A DNA stretch of 64,000 bases from Nosocomiicoccus massiliensis (GCF_002871345.2 NZ_CP136964.1:1054001-1118000), one strand, 5' to 3'. Positions 30,955 through 40,102 are shown, numbered from the stretch's first letter. Made by a program: numbers and translations. The notes: generated from the letters alone by a model not told the origin.

Positions 30955-32067
30955 TTATTTTTTATAATAATTTTCTTTAGTCGTTTGACGTTCACGTGCG
31001 ATTGCTAAACTATCTGATGGTACATCGTCTACTACAGTACTTCCCGCAGCGATAACCGAGCGGTCTCCAATCATAATTGGTGCCATCATATTCGAGTTAC
31101 ACCCGACAAATGCATCGTCTCCAATGATCGTTTTGTGCTTATTTACACCATCGTAATTCACTGTAATTGTTCCACAACCAATGTTCGTTCGTTTTCCGAC
31201 CTCTGCATCTCCAATATAACTTAAATGCGACACTTTTGCACCATCATCAAGGAAAGATTTTTTAGTTTCTACAAAGTTTCCAATTTTTACAGACTTTCCG
31301 ATTTTTGTTCCTGGTCGAACTTGTGCAAATGGTCCAACTGACGTACCGTCACCAATTTCTGAATCTGTAATGACAGAGTGTCTAATTACAACGTCGTTAC
31401 CGATTCTTGCGTTCGTGATTTCACTATCGCCTCGAATGACACAATTTTCACCGATGACCGTTTCACCTTCGATAACTGCTCCAGGATAAATGACAGTATC
31501 TCTACCGATTTCTACCGTACTATCGATGTACGTATTTTCAGGATTAATAATCGTAACTCCATGATCCATTAATCGGTCTAATATAACAGTTTGATATAAA
31601 TAACGGGCATTTGCGAGCTCTTTTCTCGTTTCTACAGTAAATATGCCAAAGTCTGCTTCAACAGCTCCGATTGATTTCGCCATGTTTTCAATCGTATCTA
31701 ATTTTAAAGTGTTTAACTTGCCTTTTTCGACGAGCAACAACTGGCCATCGACGACGTAAATATTCTCGATATCTTCTTCGTATAAGCTTTTATACATTTC
31801 GTCAAAAATGAGTGGCGAACGGCTATCTACAAATACTGTGTCCTTGTCCTCTAGCTGACTTGTATCCGTCAGAACTTTGTATGAGTCAAATGACTCATTT
31901 AATCCTTCTTTTGACGTTAAATAAATATCATTTACACCCGAAAGTTTTAACTGGTTAATGATATGCTGTAATAGCGTTGTCCCACATAACGTATGTAATG
32001 CGGTATGTGTATTTGATTTCATCTGAGATGTATCGACATCTGTTAAAATCACTGCTTGCTTATGCAT
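30955..32067 (-). CDS. glmU: GlmU with intact acetyltransferase but degenerate uridyltransferase domain
   Basis: Normal GlmU (about 450 residues) acetylates GlcN-1-P and then makes UDP-GlcNAc. From the ATG at 32067 this protein has only 370 residues. The C-terminal left-handed beta-helix is intact, with IGxxx hexapeptides, the catalytic His of KVSHLSYIGDA (about 281), GCGTITVNYDG and the ARERQTTKENY end. The N-terminal half keeps the order of elements but the nucleotide motif LAAGxGTRM reads LTDVDTSQM, the GDTPL metal site reads DSRSPL, and the EQLGTAHA and EEKDA regions are missing. The frame is open throughout, so this is divergence, not a frameshift. GGAGG lies 11 bases before the ATG. Confidence 0.93.
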   Translation of the reverse strand: MHKQAVILTDVDTSQMKSNTHTALHTLCGTTLLQHIINQLKLSGVNDIYLTSKEGLNESFDSYKVLTDTSQLEDKDTVFVDSRSPLIFDEMYKSLYEEDIENIYVVDGQLLLVEKGKLNTLKLDTIENMAKSIGAVEADFGIFTVETRKELANARYLYQTVILDRLMDHGVTIINPENTYIDSTVEIGRDTVIYPGAVIEGETVIGENCVIRGDSEITNARIGNDVVIRHSVITDSEIGDGTSVGPFAQVRPGTKIGKSVKIGNFVETKKSFLDDGAKVSHLSYIGDAEVGKRTNIGCGTITVNYDGVNKHKTIIGDDAFVGCNSNMMAPIMIGDRSVIAAGSTVVDDVPSDSLAIARERQTTKENYYKK

Positions 32068-32135
32068 AATACAATATGCCTCCAAATCGTTTCTTCTACC
32101 ATTATTTTACAGTATTTCCTAAGAAATTTAAAAAG

Positions 32136-32170
32136 ATAAAAAGCTAGGACAGCGTATATGCCCTAGCTTT
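32136..32170 (-). terminator. spoVG terminator
   Basis: A 12-bp stem (32170-32159 with 32151-32140, one G-U) is followed by TTTTTATC on the minus strand. Confidence 0.82.
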
Positions 32171-32178
32171 CCATACGA

Positions 32179-32499
32179 TTATTCTTCGTCTGATTCAACC
32201 GCTTCAGTTTCTTCTTCATCTTCCGTTGACTCTTCAGGTACGTCTTCAGTTTCATCGTAGACGCGCATCACTTCTTCTTGTACGTGCTGTCTCATTTCTG
32301 AGTTGATTGGGTGAGCGATATCTCTGAACTCTCCATCTGCTGTACGTTTACTTGGCATTGCAACAAATAATCCATTGTTACCTTCAATAACTCTTAAATC
32401 ATGCACAACAAACGCGTCATCAAACGTAATTGACGCTAATGCTTTCATTCTCGTATCTTGATTATTCACTTTACGTAATCTTACATCAGTAATTTTCAT
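32179..32499 (-). CDS. spoVG: Septation/regulatory protein SpoVG
   Basis: SpoVG is a small nucleic-acid-binding regulator; in S. aureus it affects capsule, nuclease and virulence expression. The 106-residue protein has the conserved core [28 protein letters not shown] and [21 protein letters not shown], plus an acidic tail. It lies between ridA and glmU, as in Bacillus and Staphylococcus. Confidence 0.97.
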   Translation of the reverse strand: MKITDVRLRKVNNQDTRMKALASITFDDAFVVHDLRVIEGNNGLFVAMPSKRTADGEFRDIAHPINSEMRQHVQEEVMRVYDETEDVPEESTEDEEETEAVESDEE

Positions 32500-32545
32500 A
32501 TTGTGTGAATCCTCCTGTAGTCAATAATACGGACATGTGTTTATA

Positions 32546-32926
32546 TTATTTAAAAGAAGCCACAAGTTCGATTTCTACTTTTACATCTTTTGGTAAACGG
32601 CTCACTTCAACACATGATCTCGCTGGTAGTTTACCCGTAAAGTATTGTCCGTAAACTTCGTTTACGACATCGAAGTCATTCATATCTGAAATAAAGATTA
32701 AAGTTTTCACGACGTTCTCATATCCAAGTCCAACTTCTTTAAGTATCGCGCCGAGATTTTCTAATACTTGTGTCGTTTGTTCTCTCACGTCATCAGACAC
32801 AATTTCACCGTTTAAATTTAATGGAATTTGACCAGAAGTGAAAAGTAAATCTCCAGCTTTCATTGCGTGACAATAAGGCCCGATTGCTTTTGGTACGTTT
32901 TTCGTATTAATCATTTCAGTATTCAT
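32546..32926 (-). CDS. ridA: RidA family enamine/imine deaminase (YabJ)
   Basis: RidA hydrolyses reactive 2-aminoacrylate and related imines. The protein of about 126 residues has IGPYCHAMKAGDLLFTSGQIPL and the substrate-binding R of PARSCVEV. Start is uncertain: 32938 abuts the GGAAGG site, 32926 is about 10 bases after it, and 32914 gives the shortest form. It lies between purR and spoVG. Confidence 0.93.
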   Translation of the reverse strand: MNTEMINTKNVPKAIGPYCHAMKAGDLLFTSGQIPLNLNGEIVSDDVREQTTQVLENLGAILKEVGLGYENVVKTLIFISDMNDFDVVNEVYGQYFTGKLPARSCVEVSRLPKDVKVEIELVASFK

Positions 32927-32957
32927 AAATAAACACATTCCTTCCTATAGTTTATTA

Positions 32958-33791
32958 TTATCTTTTTCTAAAATATTCTAAACAATTTCCTTCTTCGACG
33001 ACAAATGTTTCATTATATTCATCGATTTTTGATACTTTAACAATTGACGTATAGTCTTTATATCTACGGTTCCCAGGTGTATCTTTTGACTCGACGAGTA
33101 CACTGACACCGACGACTGTCGCTTTAAATTCTTCCATCAACGTAATGACACCATTAATCGAACCGCCTGCACGTAAAAAGTCATCGATAACGAGTACACG
33201 GCTACCTTCTTCTAGCGTACGCTTTGCTAAAATCATCGTTTCTATTTTACGCGTTGACCCTGAAACGTAATTGACAGATACCGTCAATCCTTCCGTAATT
33301 TTATTGTCCTTACGAATGACTGCGACGGGCACATTTAATTTACTCGCAACTGCATGCGCCATCGGAATCCCTTTTGTTGCGATTGTAACAATCGCATCGA
33401 TTTTTTTATCGTCATACATCGTAGCAATAAGGTCTCCGAATTGCGCCATGAGAGATGAATTGCCGACAATATCAGATAAGTATAAATATCCACCAGGTAA
33501 GATACGTTTTGTTTCAGAAATCTCTTGTTTAAATTGGTCGACGATTTTCGTGGCTTTCTCATAACTAATATGTGGGATAAAAGTCACCCCACCTTGTGCG
33601 CCGTGCGTCGTCTCGATTCTACCGATAGATTCCTCTTCGAACACTGCTTTTATAATTCGAAGGTCTTCACTGATCGATGATTTTGCTTGTGAAAATTTGT
33701 TAACAAATACAGATAACGGGATACGTTCGTTTGGTCGTCTCGATAAATACTCCGTGATAAAAACGATGCGCTCACTCCGTTTAAACTTCAT
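32958..33791 (-). CDS. purR: Purine operon repressor PurR
   Basis: Gram-positive PurR has an N-terminal winged helix (about 1-75) and a phosphoribosyltransferase-like domain that senses PRPP. The PRPP loop VLVIDDFLRAGGS is at about residues 201-213. The 277-residue length is typical. It heads ridA and spoVG and follows ispE. Confidence 0.97.
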   Translation of the reverse strand: MKFKRSERIVFITEYLSRRPNERIPLSVFVNKFSQAKSSISEDLRIIKAVFEEESIGRIETTHGAQGGVTFIPHISYEKATKIVDQFKQEISETKRILPGGYLYLSDIVGNSSLMAQFGDLIATMYDDKKIDAIVTIATKGIPMAHAVASKLNVPVAVIRKDNKITEGLTVSVNYVSGSTRKIETMILAKRTLEEGSRVLVIDDFLRAGGSINGVITLMEEFKATVVGVSVLVESKDTPGNRRYKDYTSIVKVSKIDEYNETFVVEEGNCLEYFRKR

Positions 33792-33815
33792 TTGCTTCTC
33801 CTCACTTATGTTGAA

Positions 33816-34655
33816 TTAGCCGATAAGTCGTACTTTATATACTTCGTCACAAATACCTTTAATTGCGTTATATAACTGTGTCGCTTGATGTTCTTTTTTA
33901 CAAATACCATAAACCGTTGGTCCGCTTCCGCTCATGAGTACCCCGTCTGCTTTACTTCTTCTGAAGCACTCGAGTAAATTATCGACTTTTTTATAACGCG
34001 TTCGAGTAATTGGTTCAAGGTCATTAGACAACGCGTCAATCACGTCATAATAACTTCCGTTATTTAACGCTTCGACCATGCGTTTTGTCCCTCGGTTTGA
34101 TTTTTCGCCTTTTAACGCGCCATATATACGTTTTGTTGACACGCTAATATTCGGTTTGGCAAGCACAATCCACGCATGTCCTGCGCGTTTTAATGGTGTC
34201 GTAATTTCTCCACGCCCTGTTGCGAGTCTCGTGCCTCCATATACACAAAACGGAATGTCTGACCCGATTTCTGCACTGCGTCTAGCAAGTTCGTCAATAT
34301 CGATATTTAAATCGTATAGTGTATTTATTCCTCTAAAGGTTGCAGCGGCATCTGCACTACCTCCACCAAGTCCCGCAGCTACTGGAATCGATTTGTCGAT
34401 ATGAATATCCACGCCTTTAGCACCGTACTCTTGCATAATAAGTGCAGCTTGGTAGACGAGATTTTTCTTATCGAGTGGTAAAAACCCGTGATTTGAGGAC
34501 AGCACGATACGGTTATCTTCGCGTTTTTTGAACGTTAAATAGTCGTTTAAATCAATTGTCGTCATCACCATTTCAACTTCATGATAGCCATCATCTCTTT
34601 TATGAAGTACATCAAGCGTTAAATTAATCTTTGCTGGTGCTGTTTCAATATGCAT
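33816..34655 (-). CDS. ispE: 4-diphosphocytidyl-2-C-methyl-D-erythritol kinase
   Basis: The 279-residue GHMP kinase has APAKINLTLDVLHKRDDGYHE at the N-terminus, the ATP loop PVAAGLGGGSADAAAT and a C-terminal SGSGPTVYG motif. IspE belongs to the MEP isoprenoid pathway; staphylococci use the mevalonate pathway yet keep an IspE-like gene here, so its role may differ if the organism is a close Staphylococcus relative. In Bacillus it follows veg; here about 14.6 kb of accessory DNA separates them. Confidence 0.92.
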   Translation of the reverse strand: MHIETAPAKINLTLDVLHKRDDGYHEVEMVMTTIDLNDYLTFKKREDNRIVLSSNHGFLPLDKKNLVYQAALIMQEYGAKGVDIHIDKSIPVAAGLGGGSADAAATFRGINTLYDLNIDIDELARRSAEIGSDIPFCVYGGTRLATGRGEITTPLKRAGHAWIVLAKPNISVSTKRIYGALKGEKSNRGTKRMVEALNNGSYYDVIDALSNDLEPITRTRYKKVDNLLECFRRSKADGVLMSGSGPTVYGICKKEHQATQLYNAIKGICDEVYKVRLIG

Positions 34656-34740
34656 ATCATCCGCCCTCTACCTATTAGTAAATTACTTATTATGATACTA
34701 ATTTTTTCATATTATCTAAAGAGAAAACTATCCTCTCATC

Positions 34741-34774
34741 ATAAAAAAAAACGGATTAGAGAGTTCTAATCCGT
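34741..34774 (-). terminator. mntABC terminator
   Basis: A 10-bp perfect stem ACGGATTAGA (34751-34760 with 34765-34774) is followed by at least eight T on the minus strand. Confidence 0.9.
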
Positions 34775-34812
34775 ATATATATAATATTTTAGTTATGGCA
34801 CACTAAAAGATA

Positions 34813-35748
34813 TTATCTGTTCATACCGTCAGAAAGTACTTTTAAGTTATATCTTAAATATTCGATATACGTACTTGCTTCACTGTCTCGGTTACCAATT
34901 TCGTCACTGTACAGTGGCTTTTCGTAAATTGGTACTCCTGACTCTTTAGACACAGCTTCCATCGGACGTCTATCGACGTTTGATTCTACAAATAAGACCG
35001 GCGGATTATGTTGTTTTACAAACTCTGTCGCGTCTTTAATTTGTTGTGGTGACCCGTTATCTTCTGTGTCAATTGCCCAAATATAACCTTCTTGAATATC
35101 ATATTGTTCTGTTAAATATTGAAATGCAAACTCACTTGCGACTAAAATGCGTTTTTCATCTGGAATATTTTCAAACGTTTCGCGATATTCCGCTTCAATG
35201 TCTTTTAACTCAGAGATATATTCTTCTGCACGCTTTTTGTAGTAGTCGCTATTATCTGCATCAATTTCAATTAATGCTTGTTCGACCGCTTCAGCCATTT
35301 TAATGCCGACATTTGGATCGATAAACGAGTGTGGGTTGATTTCTTCATCTTTTGTGCCTGATGCGAGATACATTGGTTCGACTTCTTCAGTCGCACGGAA
35401 CACTTTATTTTCGTCATAATTAATTGACGAAATGAACTTATCTAGCCATCCACCGTTTTCTCCTTCTAAGTTTAAGCCGTTATAGAATAATGCATCACTT
35501 TTTGTTAAAAACTGAATGTCTTCTGGCTTTGGATCGTATTCATGTGGGTCTGTTCCTAGTGGCACTAAGTTATGAACTTCCACATGATCTCCACCAATCG
35601 CTTCAACGATATCCGTCATAATAGAAAACGTCGATGTGATTTTTAGTTTGTCATTTTGCTCTTCATCTGCACTGTCAGATGAACAACCCGTTAAAATAAG
35701 TAGCGCAATTAAAACGCCAGAAATCCTTTTAATTAAATCCATTTCCAT
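34813..35748 (-). CDS. mntC: Manganese ABC transporter substrate-binding lipoprotein
   Basis: A cluster A-I metal-binding lipoprotein with signal peptide and lipobox LTGC (Cys about 22). The four metal ligands of MntC/PsaA-type proteins appear in place: His of DPHEYDP, His of NPHSF, Glu of ASEFAF and Asp of YSDEIG. A Glu/Asp pair rather than a His-rich loop favours manganese over zinc. It is last in the ATPase-permease-lipoprotein order of staphylococcal mntABC. ATGs at 35748 and 35742 are both possible starts; the 5' end overlaps mntB. Confidence 0.9.
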   Translation of the reverse strand: MEMDLIKRISGVLIALLILTGCSSDSADEEQNDKLKITSTFSIMTDIVEAIGGDHVEVHNLVPLGTDPHEYDPKPEDIQFLTKSDALFYNGLNLEGENGGWLDKFISSINYDENKVFRATEEVEPMYLASGTKDEEINPHSFIDPNVGIKMAEAVEQALIEIDADNSDYYKKRAEEYISELKDIEAEYRETFENIPDEKRILVASEFAFQYLTEQYDIQEGYIWAIDTEDNGSPQQIKDATEFVKQHNPPVLFVESNVDRRPMEAVSKESGVPIYEKPLYSDEIGNRDSEASTYIEYLRYNLKVLSDGMNR

Positions 35749-36569
35749 AGAACTCCCTTCTTAGGTGCAAAAATAAATGCAATTAAAAAAAATGCTGTAG
35801 CTACAAGTACAATCGTCGGACCACTCGATAGATTTAGCTTAAAGCTAAACATCAGTCCGATGATGGCAGAAATTCCGCCGAGACTTGCTGCAATTACGAT
35901 CATTAGAGACATACGTTTTGTGAGTAGATATGCTGTCGCCGCTGGCGTAATGAGTAAACTCACGACTAAAATAACTCCTACTGTCTGTAACGATACAACA
36001 GTTACAAGTGTGAGTAGTACCATTAATCCGTAGTGAATAGTTTTCACTGGCATCCCGCTTGCTACTGCCATCGTCGGGTCAAACGTCGTAATTAAAAATT
36101 CTTTATAGAATAGGATAACAACGAGGATAACGACAGCTGCAACAATCATCGTTAACGTACGATCTATGTCGCGTACCGTTAGAACGTTACCAAATAGTAT
36201 TTCGGTTAAATCCATCGCTGTATTTGCTTTTGCAATTAACAACACACCTATCGCAAAGAACGTCGAGAACACGATCCCGATGGCCGAATCATTTTTAATA
36301 TTACTGTTCTGATTAATAAACCCGATACCAATCGCTGCGAGTAATCCAACAATTACCGCACCAACGAAAAAGTTAATACCAAGCATAAATGAAATCGCAA
36401 CTCCTGGTAATACTGCGTGTGAAATCGCGTCACCCATTAAAGCGAGCCCGCGCATGACGATAAAACTCCCTATTACTCCACACACAATCCCTACAACCGC
36501 ACCAGTTAAGAGCGCTTTTTGAAAAAATTCGTATGCGAGGATATCGTGAAAAATATTCATAACCATCAT
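35733..36569 (-). CDS. mntB: Manganese ABC transporter permease
   Basis: An ABC-3 family permease of 278 residues with about eight or nine transmembrane helices and the family segment GLALMGDAISHAVLPGVA near the N-terminus. It overlaps the mntA stop (ATGA) and the mntC start, so the three genes form one operon. Confidence 0.93.
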   Translation of the reverse strand: MMVMNIFHDILAYEFFQKALLTGAVVGIVCGVIGSFIVMRGLALMGDAISHAVLPGVAISFMLGINFFVGAVIVGLLAAIGIGFINQNSNIKNDSAIGIVFSTFFAIGVLLIAKANTAMDLTEILFGNVLTVRDIDRTLTMIVAAVVILVVILFYKEFLITTFDPTMAVASGMPVKTIHYGLMVLLTLVTVVSLQTVGVILVVSLLITPAATAYLLTKRMSLMIVIAASLGGISAIIGLMFSFKLNLSSGPTIVLVATAFFLIAFIFAPKKGVLWKWI

Positions 36570-37291
36570 GCTTCACCTGCTTTCACGATAATATTGTCAC
36601 CATATGCTTCTTTTAAATTCTTCTCAGTGAATACTTTTTCTACTGAACCGTAATCTTTAACACCGAAGTGGACTAAAATAAGTTCATCAAAATAATCGTG
36701 CACTTTACTTAAATCATGGTGCACAATTAATATCGTAATTCCTTCTTCAGCCATTTCTTTTAAGACTTTGATGATCACTTTTTCACTCTGTACATCAATC
36801 CCAACGAACGGCTCATCTAAAAAGACGAGATCGCTATGCTGTGCAAGTGTACGTGCAATTAAGACTCGTTGGAACTGTCCGCCAGACAGTTCACCAATTT
36901 GTCGGTCTTTAAAATCTTCCATACCAACTTTTTTCAAACTTTCTAACGTGCGCTCTTTTTCTTTTTTACCAGGTCTTTTAAGTACGCCTAGGTTCGGATA
37001 CGTTCCCATAAGCACGCAGTCAAAAACCGTCACTGGAAACGTCATATCAATATCGACACGCTGCGGCACGTACGATATACGTTTCGCGTGATTTTTCATC
37101 GATTCGCCATTAAAAGTCACCGTACCAGTGTTCGGCACAAGATTTAACATCCCTTTAATAAGCGAAGACTTACCCGCACCATTCGAGCCGATAATCCCAT
37201 ATATATTACCTGTCTCCAATTCCAATGACGCATCTTTAATCGCATGAATATGCTTGTCGTATACGACATTTAAATTCTCTACCTTTAACAT
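36566..37291 (-). CDS. mntA: Manganese ABC transporter ATP-binding protein
   Basis: The 241-residue ATPase has Walker A GSNGAGKS (about 36-43), signature LSGGQFQRVLIA, Walker B LVFLDEP and the H-loop HHDL. It heads the operon. AAGGAGG lies 6-7 bases before the ATG. The promoter carries a DtxR/MntR-type palindrome. Confidence 0.94.
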   Translation of the reverse strand: MLKVENLNVVYDKHIHAIKDASLELETGNIYGIIGSNGAGKSSLIKGMLNLVPNTGTVTFNGESMKNHAKRISYVPQRVDIDMTFPVTVFDCVLMGTYPNLGVLKRPGKKEKERTLESLKKVGMEDFKDRQIGELSGGQFQRVLIARTLAQHSDLVFLDEPFVGIDVQSEKVIIKVLKEMAEEGITILIVHHDLSKVHDYFDELILVHFGVKDYGSVEKVFTEKNLKEAYGDNIIVKAGEA

Positions 37292-37316
37292 GTAAACCTC
37301 CTTATAATAACCTATT

Positions 37317-37348
37317 TTTAGGATACCTTATGTTTATTTTTTAGTCAA
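37317..37348 (-). promoter_or_regulatory. mntABC promoter with MntR/DtxR-like operator
   Basis: Minus-strand TTGACT (37348-37343) and TATCCT (37325-37320) are 17 bases apart. The -10 is inside an imperfect palindrome TAAGG-TAT-CCTAA (37330-37318), followed by CCTA-AAAA-TAGG; TTTAG...CTAAA arms flank the -35. The TTAGG...CCTAA form fits manganese-responsive DtxR-family regulators. Assignment to MntR is inference. Confidence 0.65.
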
Positions 37349-37399
37349 TCCTAAACTTTGGTGGAGAGGTGTGTGGTTTGGGTATTTATTTGTACTTAT

Positions 37400-37556
37400 T
37401 CGACTCTTTTTGAAGATAAAGCACTGGCTGGGGGCGTTTTTCATCACTCTTATTTACAAATTTGTGCCTTGGATGCTGGAATTTGTTAAATATATCCGGA
37501 TAATTAACAAAAAATCGGAATTATGCGCTCTTTTTGTTAGATAAAAAATATATTTA
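37400..37556. repeat. Truncated unit of the TGTTA/TAACA repeat family (left flank of mosaic island)
   Basis: From about 37400 to 37556 this sequence matches the start of the 276-bp units at 46.4-47.0 kb nearly base for base (CATCACTCTTATTTAC, TTAAATATATCCGGAT, TCGGAATTATGCGCTC). Similarity stops inside the second dyad at about 37556, where island DNA begins. Bases 37349-37399 show nothing else. Confidence 0.88.
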
Positions 37557-37611
37557 AATAAAACTTTAAATACTTAAATTTCAAGTTTAAGTTAGCCACT
37601 TGAAAATAGTT

Positions 37612-38613
37612 AAATTCAGGGCTACCAATATAATTAGTATCTGTTCGAGGATAAGATAATACCTTTTTATCGTACAATGATTGAGCAACTAATAATGTTT
37701 TTGAAGCACTGTACTTAAATCTTTTGTTAGCTGTTGCTTGTAAATCAGACAAGCTAAATAATCTAGGTGCTTGTTATCTTTTCTCTTTAACATCAACATT
37801 TTTTACTTTTGCTCGATTAAGCTTACTGATACTATCAATGTTGTTTTCTCTTAAAAAATCATTTAATTCATCTTCTGTATCAAAACGCCCTGAATATTTA
37901 CCTTCATACTCGCCTTTTTCAGTATAAAAAGTACCATAAAGCTCATAAAATGGCTTTGATACAAAATTCTCTATCTCTTGATTTCGTTGATAAATCATAA
38001 ATAAAGTTGGTGTTTGCACTCGTCCGATACTAAAAACGCCATTCAGACCGTTATTCTGCATATACAACGTATATAAACGTGATAAGTTCATTCCAACCAA
38101 CCAATCGGCAATCTGTCTAGTCTGTGCTTCTTTATAAGTAGAATAAAATTGTTTACCGTCTTTTAAGTTCTTCAAACCTTTTCTAATTTCATCAGTTTCA
38201 AGTGAGTTTAACCATAATCTTTTAATATCTTTTTTACCATTTCCCGAAAGATTAATTATTGATTGTGCAATATTTTCTCCTTCTCTATCACTATCTGTAC
38301 CTATAATAATAGTATCAGCATTATCTAAATGCTTTTTAACAATGTTAAATTGTTTTGCAGCACCTTTTGAGACCTCAAATTTATATTGATCAGGAAACAT
38401 TGGTAATTGCTCTAAACTCCATTTTTTCCAATCTTTATTATACTTTTCAGGTTCTGCTAAACTAACTAAATGACCATAACCATATGTAATTATCGCACTT
38501 GGTAATTCATCATCTGACACTTCAAAATAACCATTTTTCTTTTTTGATTGTTTAAAAGCTTCTGCATAACTTTGAGCCTGACTTGGTTTTTCAGCTAAAA
38601 TAACTGTATTCAT
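37612..38613 (-). pseudogene. topB: Plasmid-type DNA topoisomerase III fragment with in-frame stop
   Basis: The frame starting at 38613 encodes the Toprim domain (NTVILAEKPSQAQSYAEAF, GTDSDREGENIA) and the gate region (FSIGRVQTPTLF) of a topoisomerase III like those on Gram-positive Inc18-type plasmids. It stops at TAA 37774-37776, but the same frame continues as QAPRLFSLSDLQATANK and VLSYPRTDTNYI with the catalytic Tyr, then similarity ends near 37612. So there is one nonsense codon and loss of the C-terminal part. AAGGAG precedes the start. AT-rich compared with core genes. Confidence 0.9.
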
Positions 38614-38661
38614 ACTCTAACTCCTTTTCTAAAAAGAAAAAGTCATTGATCTACTATGTTT

Positions 38662-39273
38662 CTAATAATCTTTTCTATAAATACCCGCTCTTTGTCTATA
38701 TCTTCTAAAAGTACGTTCATTGATACCAGTTTTTTCTTCAACTTCTCAATCACTTAACCCTTGCTTAAATAATTCAAAAGCATGTTTTAATCTAGGATTG
38801 TCTTTTGAATATTTGAAAGGTTTACCTTTATACTTCCCTTGTTTTTTAGCTATTTCAATCCCTTGTCTTTGTCTTTCTAAAATAGCTTCACGTTCTTTTT
38901 CTGCTTGATATTTATATAGCTCAATAATTAAATTCTGCAATAATTGTCTTAAATTATCATCTTCAACTCCTCTTAAAGAAGGTAAATCTAATATTTCAAT
39001 TGTCGCACCTTTTATTCTTATTTCATCAAGTGTCCTTGTTAACTCCTTATTATTTCTTCCTAATCTATCAAGTTCAGAAACAACCACTATATCGCCTTCT
39101 CTTATGAAACTAAGCATTTCTTTTAAAGCTGGTCTATTTCTATCTTTCCCACTTAAATCATCTGTATATATTTTGTAGCAACCTGCTTTATTTAAACTTT
39201 CAATCTGCCGAGCAAAGTTTTGATCTTTATCACTTATTCTTGCATAACCGATTTTATGTTTTTCTTTATTCAA
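38662..39273 (-). pseudogene. Serine resolvase (plasmid Inc18 type) with in-frame stop before the HTH
   Basis: The catalytic domain is intact (IGYARISDKDQNFARQ with the catalytic Ser, LSGKDRNRPAL, VVVSELDRLGRN). A TGA at 38748-38746 interrupts the frame after KQGLSD; the same frame then continues EVEEKTGINERTFRRYRQRAG, a helix-turn-helix, to a TAG at 38664-38662. DNA binding is probably lost. AAGGTGG lies 5 bases before a TTG at 39273, which I take as the start. It precedes topB, as on resolvase-topB plasmid modules. Confidence 0.88.
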
Positions 39274-39424
39274 TAAAACCACCTTATATATATGACCTAT
39301 TTATATGTCCTAACATATTTATTGTAACTAAAATGCTTAACAAATGCACATATACCAACATTTATAAGTGTAAATTTTGGTTTTATTTCGCACTAACTTC
39401 AAGCGCTATGTTGCACTAATAGAA

Positions 39425-39457
39425 CAAAAAAAGACTATTTCGCTAAATGAAATAGTC
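39425..39457 (-). terminator. Terminator after the transposon ATPase
   Basis: A 9-bp stem GACTATTTC (39433-39441 with 39449-39457) is followed by seven T on the minus strand. The upstream 39283-39424 region has no gene; two CGCACTAA/TGCACTAA direct repeats near 39390-39419 might be transposon-end sequence. Confidence 0.85.
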
Positions 39458-39468
39458 CTTTTTGTTAC

Positions 39469-40011
39469 TTATTTTACTCCAATAACTAAACTATCTCGTG
39501 CAGCTTCCACTACTTCTGTCGTGATAGTTTCAAGGTTATTGATTTCTAATATTCTTTCGATTTGGGTGAAAAGTCTTTGGATAAGTCGAAAGTTTCCACT
39601 GGTAATTTTAATAATACTAGTGACAGCTTCATAATTAGCAAAATCTTCCAGTTGGACAGATAATCCTAACTCTTCCCATTTGTATTCCAGAATATGGTGG
39701 ATCTCGTCTTTACTCAATCTGTCAAATTCATGGGCAAAACCTATTCTCGAGTAGAGTTGAGGATAACGAGCCAATCGCTTTTCTATACCCGGCATTCCAA
39801 TAAAGATCATAACCACATCTTTTTGGTCATAAATATCTCTTAATTGTTCTAAATGCTGTACTTTTAATCGATCTATTTCATCAATAATAATGAGATCAAT
39901 TTCTTCATACACATTCGTTGAGTATTTTTCTTCTGCTCCTAACTGAAGAACTCTATACATACTTTTAACCATACCCATTTTACCACCGATCATATCGATT
40001 TCATTCGTCAT
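39469..40011 (-). CDS. Transposon AAA ATPase (TniB/MuB/IstB-like), N-terminally truncated
   Basis: The 180-residue protein has a Walker B LIIIDEIDRL, the LRDIYDQKDVVMIFIGMPGIEKRLARYPQLYSRIGFAHEF segment typical of transposition ATPases, and a C-terminal lid domain (ITSGNFRLIQRLFTQIERI). The Walker A P-loop, expected in about 80-100 upstream residues, is absent, and the DNA upstream (40012-40102) does not encode it. No DDE transposase partner is nearby. Likely a non-functional remnant of a Tn552/Tn5053-type element. Confidence 0.82.
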   Translation of the reverse strand: MTNEIDMIGGKMGMVKSMYRVLQLGAEEKYSTNVYEEIDLIIIDEIDRLKVQHLEQLRDIYDQKDVVMIFIGMPGIEKRLARYPQLYSRIGFAHEFDRLSKDEIHHILEYKWEELGLSVQLEDFANYEAVTSIIKITSGNFRLIQRLFTQIERILEINNLETITTEVVEAARDSLVIGVK

Positions 40012-40102
40012 TTTAGTCGCCCGTATATAGAGTTAATGGAGGAAGTTCTTGGTTTATGAGAACACCTCTTTCCTACGATTAAATAAAATTAATCGTCAAT
40101 TT

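Noticed and set aside
30955..32085. glmU broken by sequencing error
   Set aside because: The reading frame is open over the whole gene and the N-terminal residues still align in order at intervals, which fits divergence with deletions; an assembly error still needs a check.
37537..38613. topB frameshift
   Set aside because: Both parts of the gene are in the same frame; the break is a single stop codon, with the tail running into repeat DNA.
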